DNA of 34,519 nucleotides. Source: DASCNA01 sp036011305 (GTDB lineage: Bacteria; Verrucomicrobiota; Lentisphaeria; Victivallales; GWF2-38-69). The notes beneath the pieces are model-generated. The model did not search any database and was not told where the DNA came from. It was given only the letters and a program-made list of their open reading frames with translations. The DNA is taken from positions 1 to 34,519 of the forward strand of contig DASCNA010000247.1 of assembly GCA_036011305.1 (NCBI GenBank), in the 5' to 3' direction. Within the stretch, counting starts at the first letter, position 1. Each line of letters begins with the position of its first letter. Both the position numbers and the translations under genes were made by a program. Of this stretch, positions 1 to 7,526 are shown piece by piece.

Positions 1-54
1 TATTATTATTAATATTTGTAAAAATTAGTCAGAACAAAACTTATGGAGGAGCAC

Positions 55-612
55 ATGTCTAACAAAGAGAAAGATAAAAATAAGGCTGTAAAATGGGTTT
101 CTGATACAATTGAATCTGCTATCGACCATGTTGACAAGCAAATTCCAAAAGATATTTCGAAAAATTTGCATAAAACTGCTGATGCAGTAAAGGATGCTGC
201 TTCAGGAATAAAAGATTCTGTAAAGGACAATGTTAAATCAGCCGTAGATACCAGCACTAAGGCCAGCGAAAAAATTTCTGCAAGTTCAGTAGAAAACCTA
301 AAAAAAGCTCTAACCAGCATTTTTGACGCAGCCGGAGATGTGAGCAAAAATTTATCTAAAAACCTACGTGAAGCTTTAGATTCAAGCTTAAATGCAAGCG
401 GATCAATTACTAAAGATACTGCAGGTAATCTTAGAGATGCTTTTAATTCTGTACTCGATGCTTCAGGTGAGATAAGCGTCGATGTGGCAAAAAAAATAAG
501 AAAAGTGATTGATGAATCTCTTGATTCTGACAAAAAGTCAAAAAAAGATTCTGATAAAAAGGATGGGCATCATCATCACCATAAAAAATCAGGTACACAC
601 CATAAAAAATAA
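55..612 (+). CDS. 22-residue amphipathic repeat protein with His-rich tail
   Basis: Small, highly charged protein of 185 residues; I do not recognise a named family. After nine residues it consists of seven consecutive 22-residue units (residues 10-31, 32-53, 54-75, 76-97, 98-119, 120-141, 142-163), in phase with no insertions. The common pattern is N-[LV]-[KR]-x-A-[LFV]-[DN] at positions 6-12 and [LF]-[DN]-A-[AS]-G-x-[IV]-[ST] at positions 15-22. This resembles the 11/22-mer helices of apolipoproteins, LEA proteins and synuclein, so a lipid- or surface-binding amphipathic helix is a reasonable inference. The tail is Lys/Asp-rich with five consecutive His and a final HHKK, a possible metal site. 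There is no signal peptide or membrane segment. ATG at 55 is chosen because GGAGGAG (45-51) precedes it; an in-frame ATG at 43 lies upstream of that site. A strong hairpin follows the stop. Confidence 0.8.
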   Translation: MSNKEKDKNKAVKWVSDTIESAIDHVDKQIPKDISKNLHKTADAVKDAASGIKDSVKDNVKSAVDTSTKASEKISASSVENLKKALTSIFDAAGDVSKNLSKNLREALDSSLNASGSITKDTAGNLRDAFNSVLDASGEISVDVAKKIRKVIDESLDSDKKSKKDSDKKDGHHHHHKKSGTHHKK

Positions 613-642
613 ATTAGCTTAATTATAGTTTTATATCATAAC

Positions 643-680
643 AAATTGCTACTTTTATCAAAAAGTAGCAATTTTATTTC
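643..680 (+). terminator. Intrinsic terminator after the repeat protein
   Basis: A perfect 14-bp stem (643-656 with 661-674) closes a 4-base ATCA loop and is followed by a T-rich stretch. It lies about 30 bases after the stop codon at 612. The stem ends in A/T runs on both sides, so it could also work in the reverse direction. Confidence 0.8.
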
Positions 681-711
681 ATAACTAAAAACTTTTAATA
701 AATTCAAAAAT

Positions 712-2178
712 ATGAATATTGAATATGATGTTGTCGTTATTGGCTGTGGGGTTGTAGGAGCTGCAATAGCTCGTGAATTGTCTAAATTTAATATACGTGT
801 AGCTGTTTTAGAAAAAGAAGCTGACGTTTCTTTTGGGACCAGTAAAGCAAACTCAGGAATAATTCATGGTGGATTTCATGCAGTTCAAGGTTCACTGAAA
901 GCCAAATTTGTTGTTCCGGGAAATCGAAAATTTGATAGATTATGTGAAGAGTTGGATTTTCCTTTTGAACGGCGCGGAGAATTAATGGTTGCATTTACCG
1001 AAGATGATTTTCGTGTTTTGCAGACATATTATACTAGGGGTTTAGATAATAAAGTTCCATACCTTGAATTATTGGGTAGGGATAGAGTTATTGAAATGGA
1101 ACCAAATCTGAATCCAGATGTCATGGGTGCGATATATGCACCGACAGCTGGAATTATATGTCCTTATGAATACTGTTTTGCTTTAATCGGAAATGCGATG
1201 GAAAACGGTGTAGAACTTTTTTTGGATAACAAAGTTTCATGGATTGGCAAGAATATTTCTGATAAATTTGAAATTGAAACAGAAGATGGCAGGAAATTTG
1301 TTTCTAATTATGTTATTAATGCAGCTGGGTTATATGCTGATGAAATAGCTAAATTTGTCGGGTTGACAGATTTTAGAATTCTTCCTAGAAAAGGTGAGGA
1401 ATATCTTTTGGACAGAAGCGTTGGGACTTTGGTTAAAAGAGTAATTTTTCCATGTCCAACCAAATCTTCAAAAGGAATGCTTGTTATTCCTACAGTTGAC
1501 GGACCTGTTATGGTTGGCCCTACGGCATTGGATATTGAAGATAAGAGTGATTTCAGCACAACCAGGGAAGGATTAAAAGAAGTTTTTCAGCATGCTCAAA
1601 AAATGGTTCCTTCAGTGAGAACAAGTGATATTATAACATCTTTTGTAGGTTTAAGACCTGCTGCATCAGGTGGAGATTTTATTATAGGAAAAACATCTGT
1701 TCACGGATTTATTAATGCTGCAGGTATAGAATCCCCGGGTTTGACTGCTTCGCCCGCAATAGCTGAACATATTAGAGAGGTATTAACTAAAGACGGGTTA
1801 AAATTGGAAATGAAGCATGATTTTAATCCAAATAGGAAAAAACTTTTTACAAGAGTCAGACATTTAATCGAAAAGAGAGATTTTGAGTCGTTTAATAATC
1901 TTGTTGATGAAAATAAAGATTATTCTAAATTGGCCTGTCGTTGTGAAAATGTAACTGAAGCTGAGATTGTAGCTGCTGTTAAAGCCGGTCATGTTACTTT
2001 GGACGGAGTCAAATTTGCAACAAGAGCCGGGACCGGTAGATGCCAGGCAGGTTTTTGCACTTCAAGAGTTATGGAAATTATTCATAAAGTGACAGGTATA
2101 CCTTTTGAAGAGATTACTAAAAAAGGAAAAGGCACTGAAATTGTACCATACCCAATTATGAAAGGAGACAGAAAATGA
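712..2178 (+). CDS. GlpA-like FAD-dependent glycerol-3-phosphate dehydrogenase with BFD-type [2Fe-2S] domain
   Basis: Predicted FAD oxidoreductase of 488 residues in the DAO/GlpA family, likely oxidising glycerol-3-phosphate to dihydroxyacetone phosphate in anaerobic metabolism. The N-terminal Rossmann motif GxGxxG is at residues 11-16 (IGCGVVG), followed by the family-typical SGIIHGGFH segment. The C-terminal part is a BFD-like domain: C409-x-C411 and C444-x4-C449 would hold a [2Fe-2S] cluster, as in E. coli GlpA. The next gene overlaps by ATGA, and the third member is a DUF1667 protein; this trio is a recurrent arrangement in anaerobes and is often found with glpK, which here is on the other strand at 27.3-28.8 kb. 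No Shine-Dalgarno sequence precedes the ATG. A related 2-hydroxyacid (LhgO-like) dehydrogenase is the main alternative. Confidence 0.88.
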   Translation: MNIEYDVVVIGCGVVGAAIARELSKFNIRVAVLEKEADVSFGTSKANSGIIHGGFHAVQGSLKAKFVVPGNRKFDRLCEELDFPFERRGELMVAFTEDDFRVLQTYYTRGLDNKVPYLELLGRDRVIEMEPNLNPDVMGAIYAPTAGIICPYEYCFALIGNAMENGVELFLDNKVSWIGKNISDKFEIETEDGRKFVSNYVINAAGLYADEIAKFVGLTDFRILPRKGEEYLLDRSVGTLVKRVIFPCPTKSSKGMLVIPTVDGPVMVGPTALDIEDKSDFSTTREGLKEVFQHAQKMVPSVRTSDIITSFVGLRPAASGGDFIIGKTSVHGFINAAGIESPGLTASPAIAEHIREVLTKDGLKLEMKHDFNPNRKKLFTRVRHLIEKRDFESFNNLVDENKDYSKLACRCENVTEAEIVAAVKAGHVTLDGVKFATRAGTGRCQAGFCTSRVMEIIHKVTGIPFEEITKKGKGTEIVPYPIMKGDRK

Positions 2179-3419
2179 TTAAGAGTGTTGATGCTGTCGT
2201 AATTGGTGGTGGCCCTGCCGGACTTGCTGCTGCTTTATCATTAAAAAATAATGGAGTTGAAAAAGTATTGGTTGCTGAAAGAGAAGATGCTTTCGGTGGA
2301 ATTTTGCTACAGTGTATTCATAATGGCTTTGGACTTCATAAGTTTAAAGAAGAACTTACAGGACCTGAATATGCTGAACGATATACTGATTTTGTTGCAA
2401 ATACAGAAATTGAAACATTATTAAACAGCTGTGCTGTAGATATTATTTCAAAAAATGATGAAAAAATAGTTTATTTAATGTCTGAAAATATCGGACTTAT
2501 TGAAGTACATACTAAAGCTGTAGTTCTTGCGATGGGATGCAGAGAGAGAAATAGAGGCAATATTGCTATTCCGGGAAGTAGACCAGCTGGAATTATGACT
2601 GCTGGTTTGGCTCAGAAACTTGTAAACAGATATGGATATATGCCTGGAAAGGAAATAGTTATTTTAGGATCTGGTGACATAGGGTTAATAATGGCAAGAA
2701 GAATGACCTGGGAAGGTGCAAAAGTAAAGGCTGTAGTAGAAGTTCAGGATTACCCTGGCGGATTGAACAGAAATATTGTTCAGTGTCTGAATGACTTTAA
2801 TATACCGCTTTACCTCTCACACACAGTCACTAATATTACAGGTAATAAACGAATTACTTCTGTTGATATAGCTCCTATCAATGAATTCAGAGAACCTTCA
2901 AAGGAAGATAGTTTTACTTTGACATGTGACAGTTTATTGCTGTCTGTAGGGTTAATTCCGGAAAATGAACTATCTCTTAATGTTGGGATAGAATTGGATA
3001 AAGTTACAAATGGCCCTTTGGTCGATTCTAATTTGATGACTAATGTACCGGGTATTTTTGCTTGCGGTAATGTTTTACATGTTCATGATTTAGTTGATTT
3101 TGTTTCTGAAGAATCAGAAACCTGTGGAAAATCTGTATCTGATTATATAAAAAACAAGTTAGTTAAAAACAGAGAAATACCTGTTAAAACTGGAAACTTG
3201 GTTAGATATGTATTGCCGACTATAGTGGAACAGGGAAAAGAGGCATTACTGTCATTGAGATGTATTGCTCCTGCTGAAGGAGTAACTCTTTGCATTAAAT
3301 CGGGCGATGAAATTCTTTATAAGAAAAAACATGCAAAGATATTTCCTAGTGAAATGCAGCGAATAAGAATAAACAAAATACCTGATAATGCAGAAGCAAT
3401 TGATGTTGCTTTAATATAA
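2175..3419 (+). CDS. FAD/NAD(P)-dependent oxidoreductase, partner of GlpA-like subunit
   Basis: Pyridine nucleotide-disulfide-type flavoprotein of 414 residues. The FAD-binding GGGPAG motif is at residues 11-16 and a second nucleotide-binding motif (ILGSGDIG) lies near residue 165, preceded by the ATG/GCRERNRG stretch usual in this family. It presumably takes electrons from the GlpA-like subunit and passes them to NAD or another carrier; this is inferred from gene order, not shown by the sequence. The start overlaps the previous stop (ATGA) and has a good AAGGAG site, indicating tight translational coupling. A DUF1667 gene follows 13 bases later. It could be called GlpB-like by position, but it is a standard two-nucleotide flavoprotein rather than a clear GlpB. 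Confidence 0.88.
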   Translation: MIKSVDAVVIGGGPAGLAAALSLKNNGVEKVLVAEREDAFGGILLQCIHNGFGLHKFKEELTGPEYAERYTDFVANTEIETLLNSCAVDIISKNDEKIVYLMSENIGLIEVHTKAVVLAMGCRERNRGNIAIPGSRPAGIMTAGLAQKLVNRYGYMPGKEIVILGSGDIGLIMARRMTWEGAKVKAVVEVQDYPGGLNRNIVQCLNDFNIPLYLSHTVTNITGNKRITSVDIAPINEFREPSKEDSFTLTCDSLLLSVGLIPENELSLNVGIELDKVTNGPLVDSNLMTNVPGIFACGNVLHVHDLVDFVSEESETCGKSVSDYIKNKLVKNREIPVKTGNLVRYVLPTIVEQGKEALLSLRCIAPAEGVTLCIKSGDEILYKKKHAKIFPSEMQRIRINKIPDNAEAIDVALI

Positions 3420-3432
3420 TAGAGGTGAGATT

Positions 3433-3801
3433 ATGAGAAAATCGTTAATTTGCATCAGTTGTCCGCTAGGCTGCAGTCTGGATGTAGAATATGGAGAAAA
3501 TTCTATAATTAAAGTAGATGGTGCTACATGTAAAAGAGGCCAGAAATACGCTGAAAAAGAAATTTTTAACCCTGAAAGAGTTGTTACTTCTACTGTTAGG
3601 ATAAAAGGGGCGGCTATTGATTTTTTGCCTATTAAAACTGATTCAACAGTCTCTAAAGAGAAAATGTTCCAGGTTATGAAAGAAGTGTTTAATATTCAAA
3701 TGGAAGCTCCTGTAAAGCTTGGCACAGTGGTTTGTGAAAATGTTTGTGATACAGGTGTAAATCTTGTAGCAACAAGAACTTTAACTAAAATAAAAAAATA
3801 A
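3433..3801 (+). CDS. DUF1667 family Fe-S-type protein
   Basis: Small protein of 122 residues belonging to DUF1667, which is usually encoded right after the two flavoproteins seen here. Four cysteines near the N-terminus (C7, C10 and C14 in CISCPLGC, then a further one in the GATCKRG segment) look like a metal or [4Fe-4S] ligand set similar to the N-terminal cluster domain of molybdopterin oxidoreductases. The family's function is not established; an electron-transfer subunit of the glycerol-3-phosphate dehydrogenase complex is the natural inference. GAGGTGA lies just upstream of the ATG. The CEN-x-CDTG segment near the C-terminus adds two more cysteines. Confidence 0.85.
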   Translation: MRKSLICISCPLGCSLDVEYGENSIIKVDGATCKRGQKYAEKEIFNPERVVTSTVRIKGAAIDFLPIKTDSTVSKEKMFQVMKEVFNIQMEAPVKLGTVVCENVCDTGVNLVATRTLTKIKK

Positions 3802-3836
3802 CTCTGATCAGTATTTTTTAGATTGCTTGTTATATC

Positions 3837-3872
3837 AAAAGGCGGAATTTTATTTTTCGTCTTTATTTTTTT
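3837..3872 (+). terminator. Probable terminator after the G3P oxidoreductase trio
   Basis: AAAGGCG (3838-3844) can pair with CGTCTTT (3858-3864), with one G-U pair, and is followed by a run of T from 3866. The stem is modest. It separates the dehydrogenase trio from the heme genes that start at 3988. Confidence 0.5.
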
Positions 3873-3987
3873 ATAGAAAAATAGATACTAGATTAGTGGT
3901 ATTTAAAAAGTGATGAGGTAATATAATCTTATTGATAGACTGTTAAAATAGACTTTTTGTAGAACAATAACACTTTAGGAGAAAGAG

Positions 3988-5154
3988 ATGATCAATGTTT
4001 CCAGATTGTACTGTGGAGTTAAAGGACAGGGGGATCATCTACGATATAAGAAACACGGTGACGGTTTAGGAATTAAAAAACCAGTTGTAGTCTGGAATAT
4101 GACAAAGCAGTGTAATTTATACTGCGCACACTGTTATGCCGATGCTAGTTTAAATAAGAAAAGCAGTGATGAACTGACAACAGAAGAAGGTAAAAAATTT
4201 ATAGACAGTTTAGCTGCATTTAATATCCCTGTTCTTCTATTTTCCGGCGGTGAGCCTTTTGTTAGAAAAGATATCTTTGAATTGATTGAATATACTAAAT
4301 CTTCAGGAATAAGACCTACAATTTCAACTAACGGCACACTGATTGATAAAACATGCGCAGAAAAGCTGAAACAGCTTGGTATTACATATGTGGGAATAAG
4401 CCTTGACGGCAGACCTGAAACACATAATAAGCTACGAGGGATAAAAAATTCCTTTGAAAAAGCTATGGAAGGTATAAGAAACTGTACAGACGCAGGTGTC
4501 AGGGTTGGACTCAGATATACAATGCATAGAAATAACTATATGGATGTTCCATATATACTTGATCTGATGGAAGCGGAAGAAATACCGAGAATCTGTTTTT
4601 ATCATCTGGTTTGCTCAGGAAGAGGCAAGAGCATAAAAGATGAAGAGTTGTCTGTCAAAAATAAACGTTATCTAATAAATCTCATAATGGATAAGGCAAA
4701 ATACTTTTCAGATAAAGGTCTGAAAAAAGAAATACTGACAGTTGCCAATTACTGTGATGCTCCTTTTTTATACCTGCGCATGCTGAATGAAGATAAGCAG
4801 AAAGCAGAAGAAGCTATGTCTTTGATAAAAATTAATAAAGGTGGCAGCAGCGGGCTTGGAATTGGAGCAGTAAACTGGAATGGAGATGTATATCCTGACC
4901 AGTTCTGGAGAGACAAAAAGCTTGGAAATATCAGAGAAAACAGTTTTGAAGAAATATGGATCAATCCTGATAATGATTTGCTGAATAAACTTAGAAGCAG
5001 GACAAAATATATTAAAGGACGATGTTCAAAGTGTAGGTTTATTAATATTTGTGAAGGAAATTTTAGAGCCAGAGCAGAGGCCATCACAGGTGATATGTGG
5101 GAATCAGATCCCGGATGTTATTTGACAGATGAGGAAATAAGCAATGTTGAATAA
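3988..5154 (+). CDS. ahbC: 12,18-didecarboxysiroheme deacetylase (radical SAM)
   Basis: Predicted radical SAM enzyme of 388 residues that removes the two acetate side chains of 12,18-didecarboxysiroheme to give Fe-coproporphyrin III in the siroheme-dependent (Ahb) heme route. The SAM cluster motif C42-x3-C46-x2-C49 sits in the sequence KQCNLYCAHCYA, and a C-terminal Cys-rich SPASM-like region (CSKCRFINIC onward, ending near DPGCY) would bind an extra cluster. Length matches AhbC of sulfate reducers. AGGAG precedes the ATG. It overlaps ahbD by 11 bases, and a fused ahbA-ahbB follows. NirJ, which performs similar chemistry in heme d1 synthesis, is the alternative; no nirS, nirE or nirF genes are nearby, so AhbC fits better. 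Confidence 0.88.
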   Translation: MINVSRLYCGVKGQGDHLRYKKHGDGLGIKKPVVVWNMTKQCNLYCAHCYADASLNKKSSDELTTEEGKKFIDSLAAFNIPVLLFSGGEPFVRKDIFELIEYTKSSGIRPTISTNGTLIDKTCAEKLKQLGITYVGISLDGRPETHNKLRGIKNSFEKAMEGIRNCTDAGVRVGLRYTMHRNNYMDVPYILDLMEAEEIPRICFYHLVCSGRGKSIKDEELSVKNKRYLINLIMDKAKYFSDKGLKKEILTVANYCDAPFLYLRMLNEDKQKAEEAMSLIKINKGGSSGLGIGAVNWNGDVYPDQFWRDKKLGNIRENSFEEIWINPDNDLLNKLRSRTKYIKGRCSKCRFINICEGNFRARAEAITGDMWESDPGCYLTDEEISNVE

Positions 5155-6214
5155 TGATATAATAAAGCCAAAATCCAGAATGAAAGTTATAGCCTGGGAA
5201 ACTACAAGACGTTGCGATTATAAATGTAAACACTGCAGGGCAGCTGCTGTTGATAAAAAATATGATGGAGAACTGAACACTGAGGAAGGTAAAAGATTTA
5301 TTGATTCTCTTGCTGAAAAACTACCTGTTGTTTTGATTTTAACAGGAGGAGAACCGTTGTTCAGAGATGATATTTTTGAACTTGCGTCATATGCAGCTTC
5401 AAAGAAAATGAGAGTTGTTATGGCAACTTGCGGGGCAAATCTTAATAGTAAAGTTAAGATAAAACGTGTTAAGGATTCAGGGATATCAAGAATAAGTCTT
5501 AGTCTGGACGGTTCCAACTCAGAAACTCATGATTCTTTTCGTGGACGGGCAGGAGCTTTCAAAGAAGCTGTTAAGTGTGCCGAACTTTCAAAAAAATACG
5601 GTTTAGAGTTCCAGATAAACAGTACTGTTTCTAAGCTGAATGTTGATGATTTGGAAAATATTAATAATCTAAGCAGGAATTTAGGTGCTGTTCTTCACGA
5701 TATATTTCTACTTGTGCCGACAGGAAGAGCAAAATCTTTAATTGATATTGAACTTGATGCTGATAAATATGAAGAAACACTTTATTGGATTGCAAAGGAA
5801 ACTTTAGAGGGCAGAAGAAATATGAAAGTAACCTGTGCCCCTCATTATTCAAGAATTTGGAATGAATATAAAATCAAAAATAAGATAGATATTCAGAATG
5901 GGCATATGATGCGTCCCGGGGGATGTTTGGCTGGAGGTGGATTTGTTTTTGTTTCATATAAAGGTGATTTGCAACCATGTGGTTTTTTTGATGTTCCATG
6001 CGGTAATATTAGAGATTTCAGTTTTACATTTAATGCAGCTTGTCAAAATTCAGATATATTTAAAAATATAGCAGCAAAAAAATGTTATTCAGGAAAATGC
6101 GGGCAATGTGAATATTGGACTACTTGCGGAGGGTGCAGAGCCAGAGCAATGTTTCACTCAGATGATTATCTGGCAGAAGAACCGTATTGTTCTTATACAC
6201 CCAAACTTGAATAA
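5144..6214 (+). CDS. ahbD: Fe-coproporphyrin III decarboxylase / heme synthase (radical SAM)
   Basis: Predicted radical SAM enzyme of 356 residues for the last step of the Ahb pathway: oxidative decarboxylation of two propionates of Fe-coproporphyrin III to vinyl groups, giving heme b. The SAM cluster motif is C24-x3-C28-x2-C31 within TTRRCDYKCKHCRA. The C-terminus carries the auxiliary cluster cysteines (KCGQCEYWTTCGGCRARA, then EEPYC) and the DYLAEEPYC ending that I associate with AhbD. GAGG lies upstream of the ATG inside ahbC, so the two are translationally coupled. Heme made here would feed the octaheme cytochrome encoded 7 kb downstream. Confusion with other SPASM proteins is possible but the pairing with AhbC and AhbAB makes this call strong. 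Confidence 0.9.
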   Translation: MLNNDIIKPKSRMKVIAWETTRRCDYKCKHCRAAAVDKKYDGELNTEEGKRFIDSLAEKLPVVLILTGGEPLFRDDIFELASYAASKKMRVVMATCGANLNSKVKIKRVKDSGISRISLSLDGSNSETHDSFRGRAGAFKEAVKCAELSKKYGLEFQINSTVSKLNVDDLENINNLSRNLGAVLHDIFLLVPTGRAKSLIDIELDADKYEETLYWIAKETLEGRRNMKVTCAPHYSRIWNEYKIKNKIDIQNGHMMRPGGCLAGGGFVFVSYKGDLQPCGFFDVPCGNIRDFSFTFNAACQNSDIFKNIAAKKCYSGKCGQCEYWTTCGGCRARAMFHSDDYLAEEPYCSYTPKLE

Positions 6215-6363
6215 TCAATATCCAACAAGGAACACTCAATGATGGAGTTATTTTATTAGGACATAAAATATTCCGTGTTAATTATTGGAGATTGAATTTT
6301 TTTAGTCAGTTTAACTCAGTTAGCTTAAAACCTAAAACTGTTTCTATAAGAAACAAAAAAGTA

Positions 6364-7344
6364 ATGAATTTAAAATTAGACGAATTAATAGATAAAAAAC
6401 TGTTTTTATTATTGGAACGAGGAATTCCCATAACTGAACGTCCATTTCTTGAGATAGGAAATGAGTTAGGTCTTTCTGAGAATAGTGTGATTAATAAGAT
6501 AAAACTGTTTATAGATAGTGGACTTGTTAGAAGGTTTGGGGCAATTTTTGATAACCCCAGGCTAGGTTACAAAAGCGCATTATGTGCTGTAAAAATCGAT
6601 AAACATGATTTAGATGGAGTTTCTAATTTTCTAAAAATGCGTTCTGAGGTTACACATTGCTATATCAGAGATTATGAAATAAATCTATGGTTTACTTTTT
6701 CATGTATGGGTGATTGTTTTGACAAAAATCTTAACGAAATTAAAGAATATCTTTCTCCATATATACTTCTATTTCTTCCTGCGCTCAAACGTTATAAAAT
6801 TTCAGTTATTTTTGATTTAGGTATACAACTCAATGATATATATAGGCCAAATACAAATCTTGAGTTAGACGATACAAATATATTCGATGACTCAGATAAA
6901 CAGCTTATAAGAAATTTAAGAAATATTCCTATATCTGAAAGGCCGTTTGCTGAGTTAAGTAATATTTTAAATATTCACAAAGAAACTGTTCTGGAAAAAA
7001 TAAACAGTTGGAAAAAGAAATATGTTTTGAAAAGAATCAGTATAATCCCATACCACTATAAAATCGGTTATAAATCAAATGCCATGTGTGTTTGGAAAAT
7101 AGATAAAAAAAATGTAGTTGAAATTGGTAAAATATTATCTGGGAAAAAAGAGATCACCCATTGTTACGAAAGAACAGCCTATCCTGAATTTCCATACAAT
7201 ATCTATGCAATGATCCATGGAAACTCACATGAAATAACAACTAAAATTTTTCATGATATATCTGAAGAGTTATCGTTGGATAATGGAACAATACTTTTCT
7301 CAACAAAAGAAATAAAAAAAACCAGTCTGGAACTCTTTAGTTAA
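6364..7344 (+). CDS. ahbAB: Fused siroheme decarboxylase (AhbA-AhbB)
   Basis: Two consecutive AsnC/Lrp-type modules in one chain. Both halves share the decarboxylase signature: the first has PITERPFLEIG and later VTHCYIRDYE, the second PISERPFAELS and ITHCYERTAYPEFPYN, the latter being the typical AhbB ending. Together they should decarboxylate siroheme to 12,18-didecarboxysiroheme, the step before AhbC. In most organisms AhbA and AhbB are separate subunits of a heterodimer; here each half is about 150 residues and the link is short. The start is uncertain: the frame opens with a TTG at 6292, one base after TTGGAG, which is too close to be a good site, so I use the ATG at 6364 just before the first domain. 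It is separated from ahbD by about 150 bases. Confidence 0.85.
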   Translation: MNLKLDELIDKKLFLLLERGIPITERPFLEIGNELGLSENSVINKIKLFIDSGLVRRFGAIFDNPRLGYKSALCAVKIDKHDLDGVSNFLKMRSEVTHCYIRDYEINLWFTFSCMGDCFDKNLNEIKEYLSPYILLFLPALKRYKISVIFDLGIQLNDIYRPNTNLELDDTNIFDDSDKQLIRNLRNIPISERPFAELSNILNIHKETVLEKINSWKKKYVLKRISIIPYHYKIGYKSNAMCVWKIDKKNVVEIGKILSGKKEITHCYERTAYPEFPYNIYAMIHGNSHEITTKIFHDISEELSLDNGTILFSTKEIKKTSLELFS

Positions 7345-7486
7345 ATTACGTTTATAGAGAAATAAAAGTGAGTAATGGGTAAGTTCTTTAGTATTGCAAA
7401 AATAATATTAAAGACATCTGAATAGGCTGATATAAGTTTTTAGGATACTATTTTCGGGGTTTTAATATTTTTATCTAAAAAAGTAT

Positions 7487-7526
7487 TTGGTATTTTTATT
7501 AGACATACTCTATAATGGCAATAATG
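7487..7526 (+). promoter_or_regulatory. Candidate sigma70-type promoter at the start of the Rnf/Nqr cluster
   Basis: TTGGTA (7487-7492), an 18-base spacer and a perfect TATAAT (7511-7516). The -10 box overlaps the first possible ATG (7515), and the expected transcription start falls at about 7523-7524, next to a second in-frame ATG at 7524. If the promoter is real, translation would start at 7524 on a leaderless message, consistent with the lack of any Shine-Dalgarno sequence. Confidence 0.4.

Noticed and set aside
9..533. Minus-strand open frame of 174 codons opposite the repeat protein
   Set aside because: The plus-strand gene has a strong ribosome site, periodic 22-residue repeats and a terminator; the reverse frame is a by-product of the repeat composition.
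577..585. His run as a vector or tag artefact
   Set aside because: It is followed by native Lys-rich coding sequence, a second HH pair, a natural stop and a terminator, with no vector-like sequence around it.
3988..7344. Heme d1 synthesis (NirJ, NirDL) rather than heme b synthesis
   Set aside because: Sequence features match AhbC, AhbD (EEPYC ending) and AhbA/AhbB, and no cytochrome cd1, NirE, NirF or NirN gene is present.
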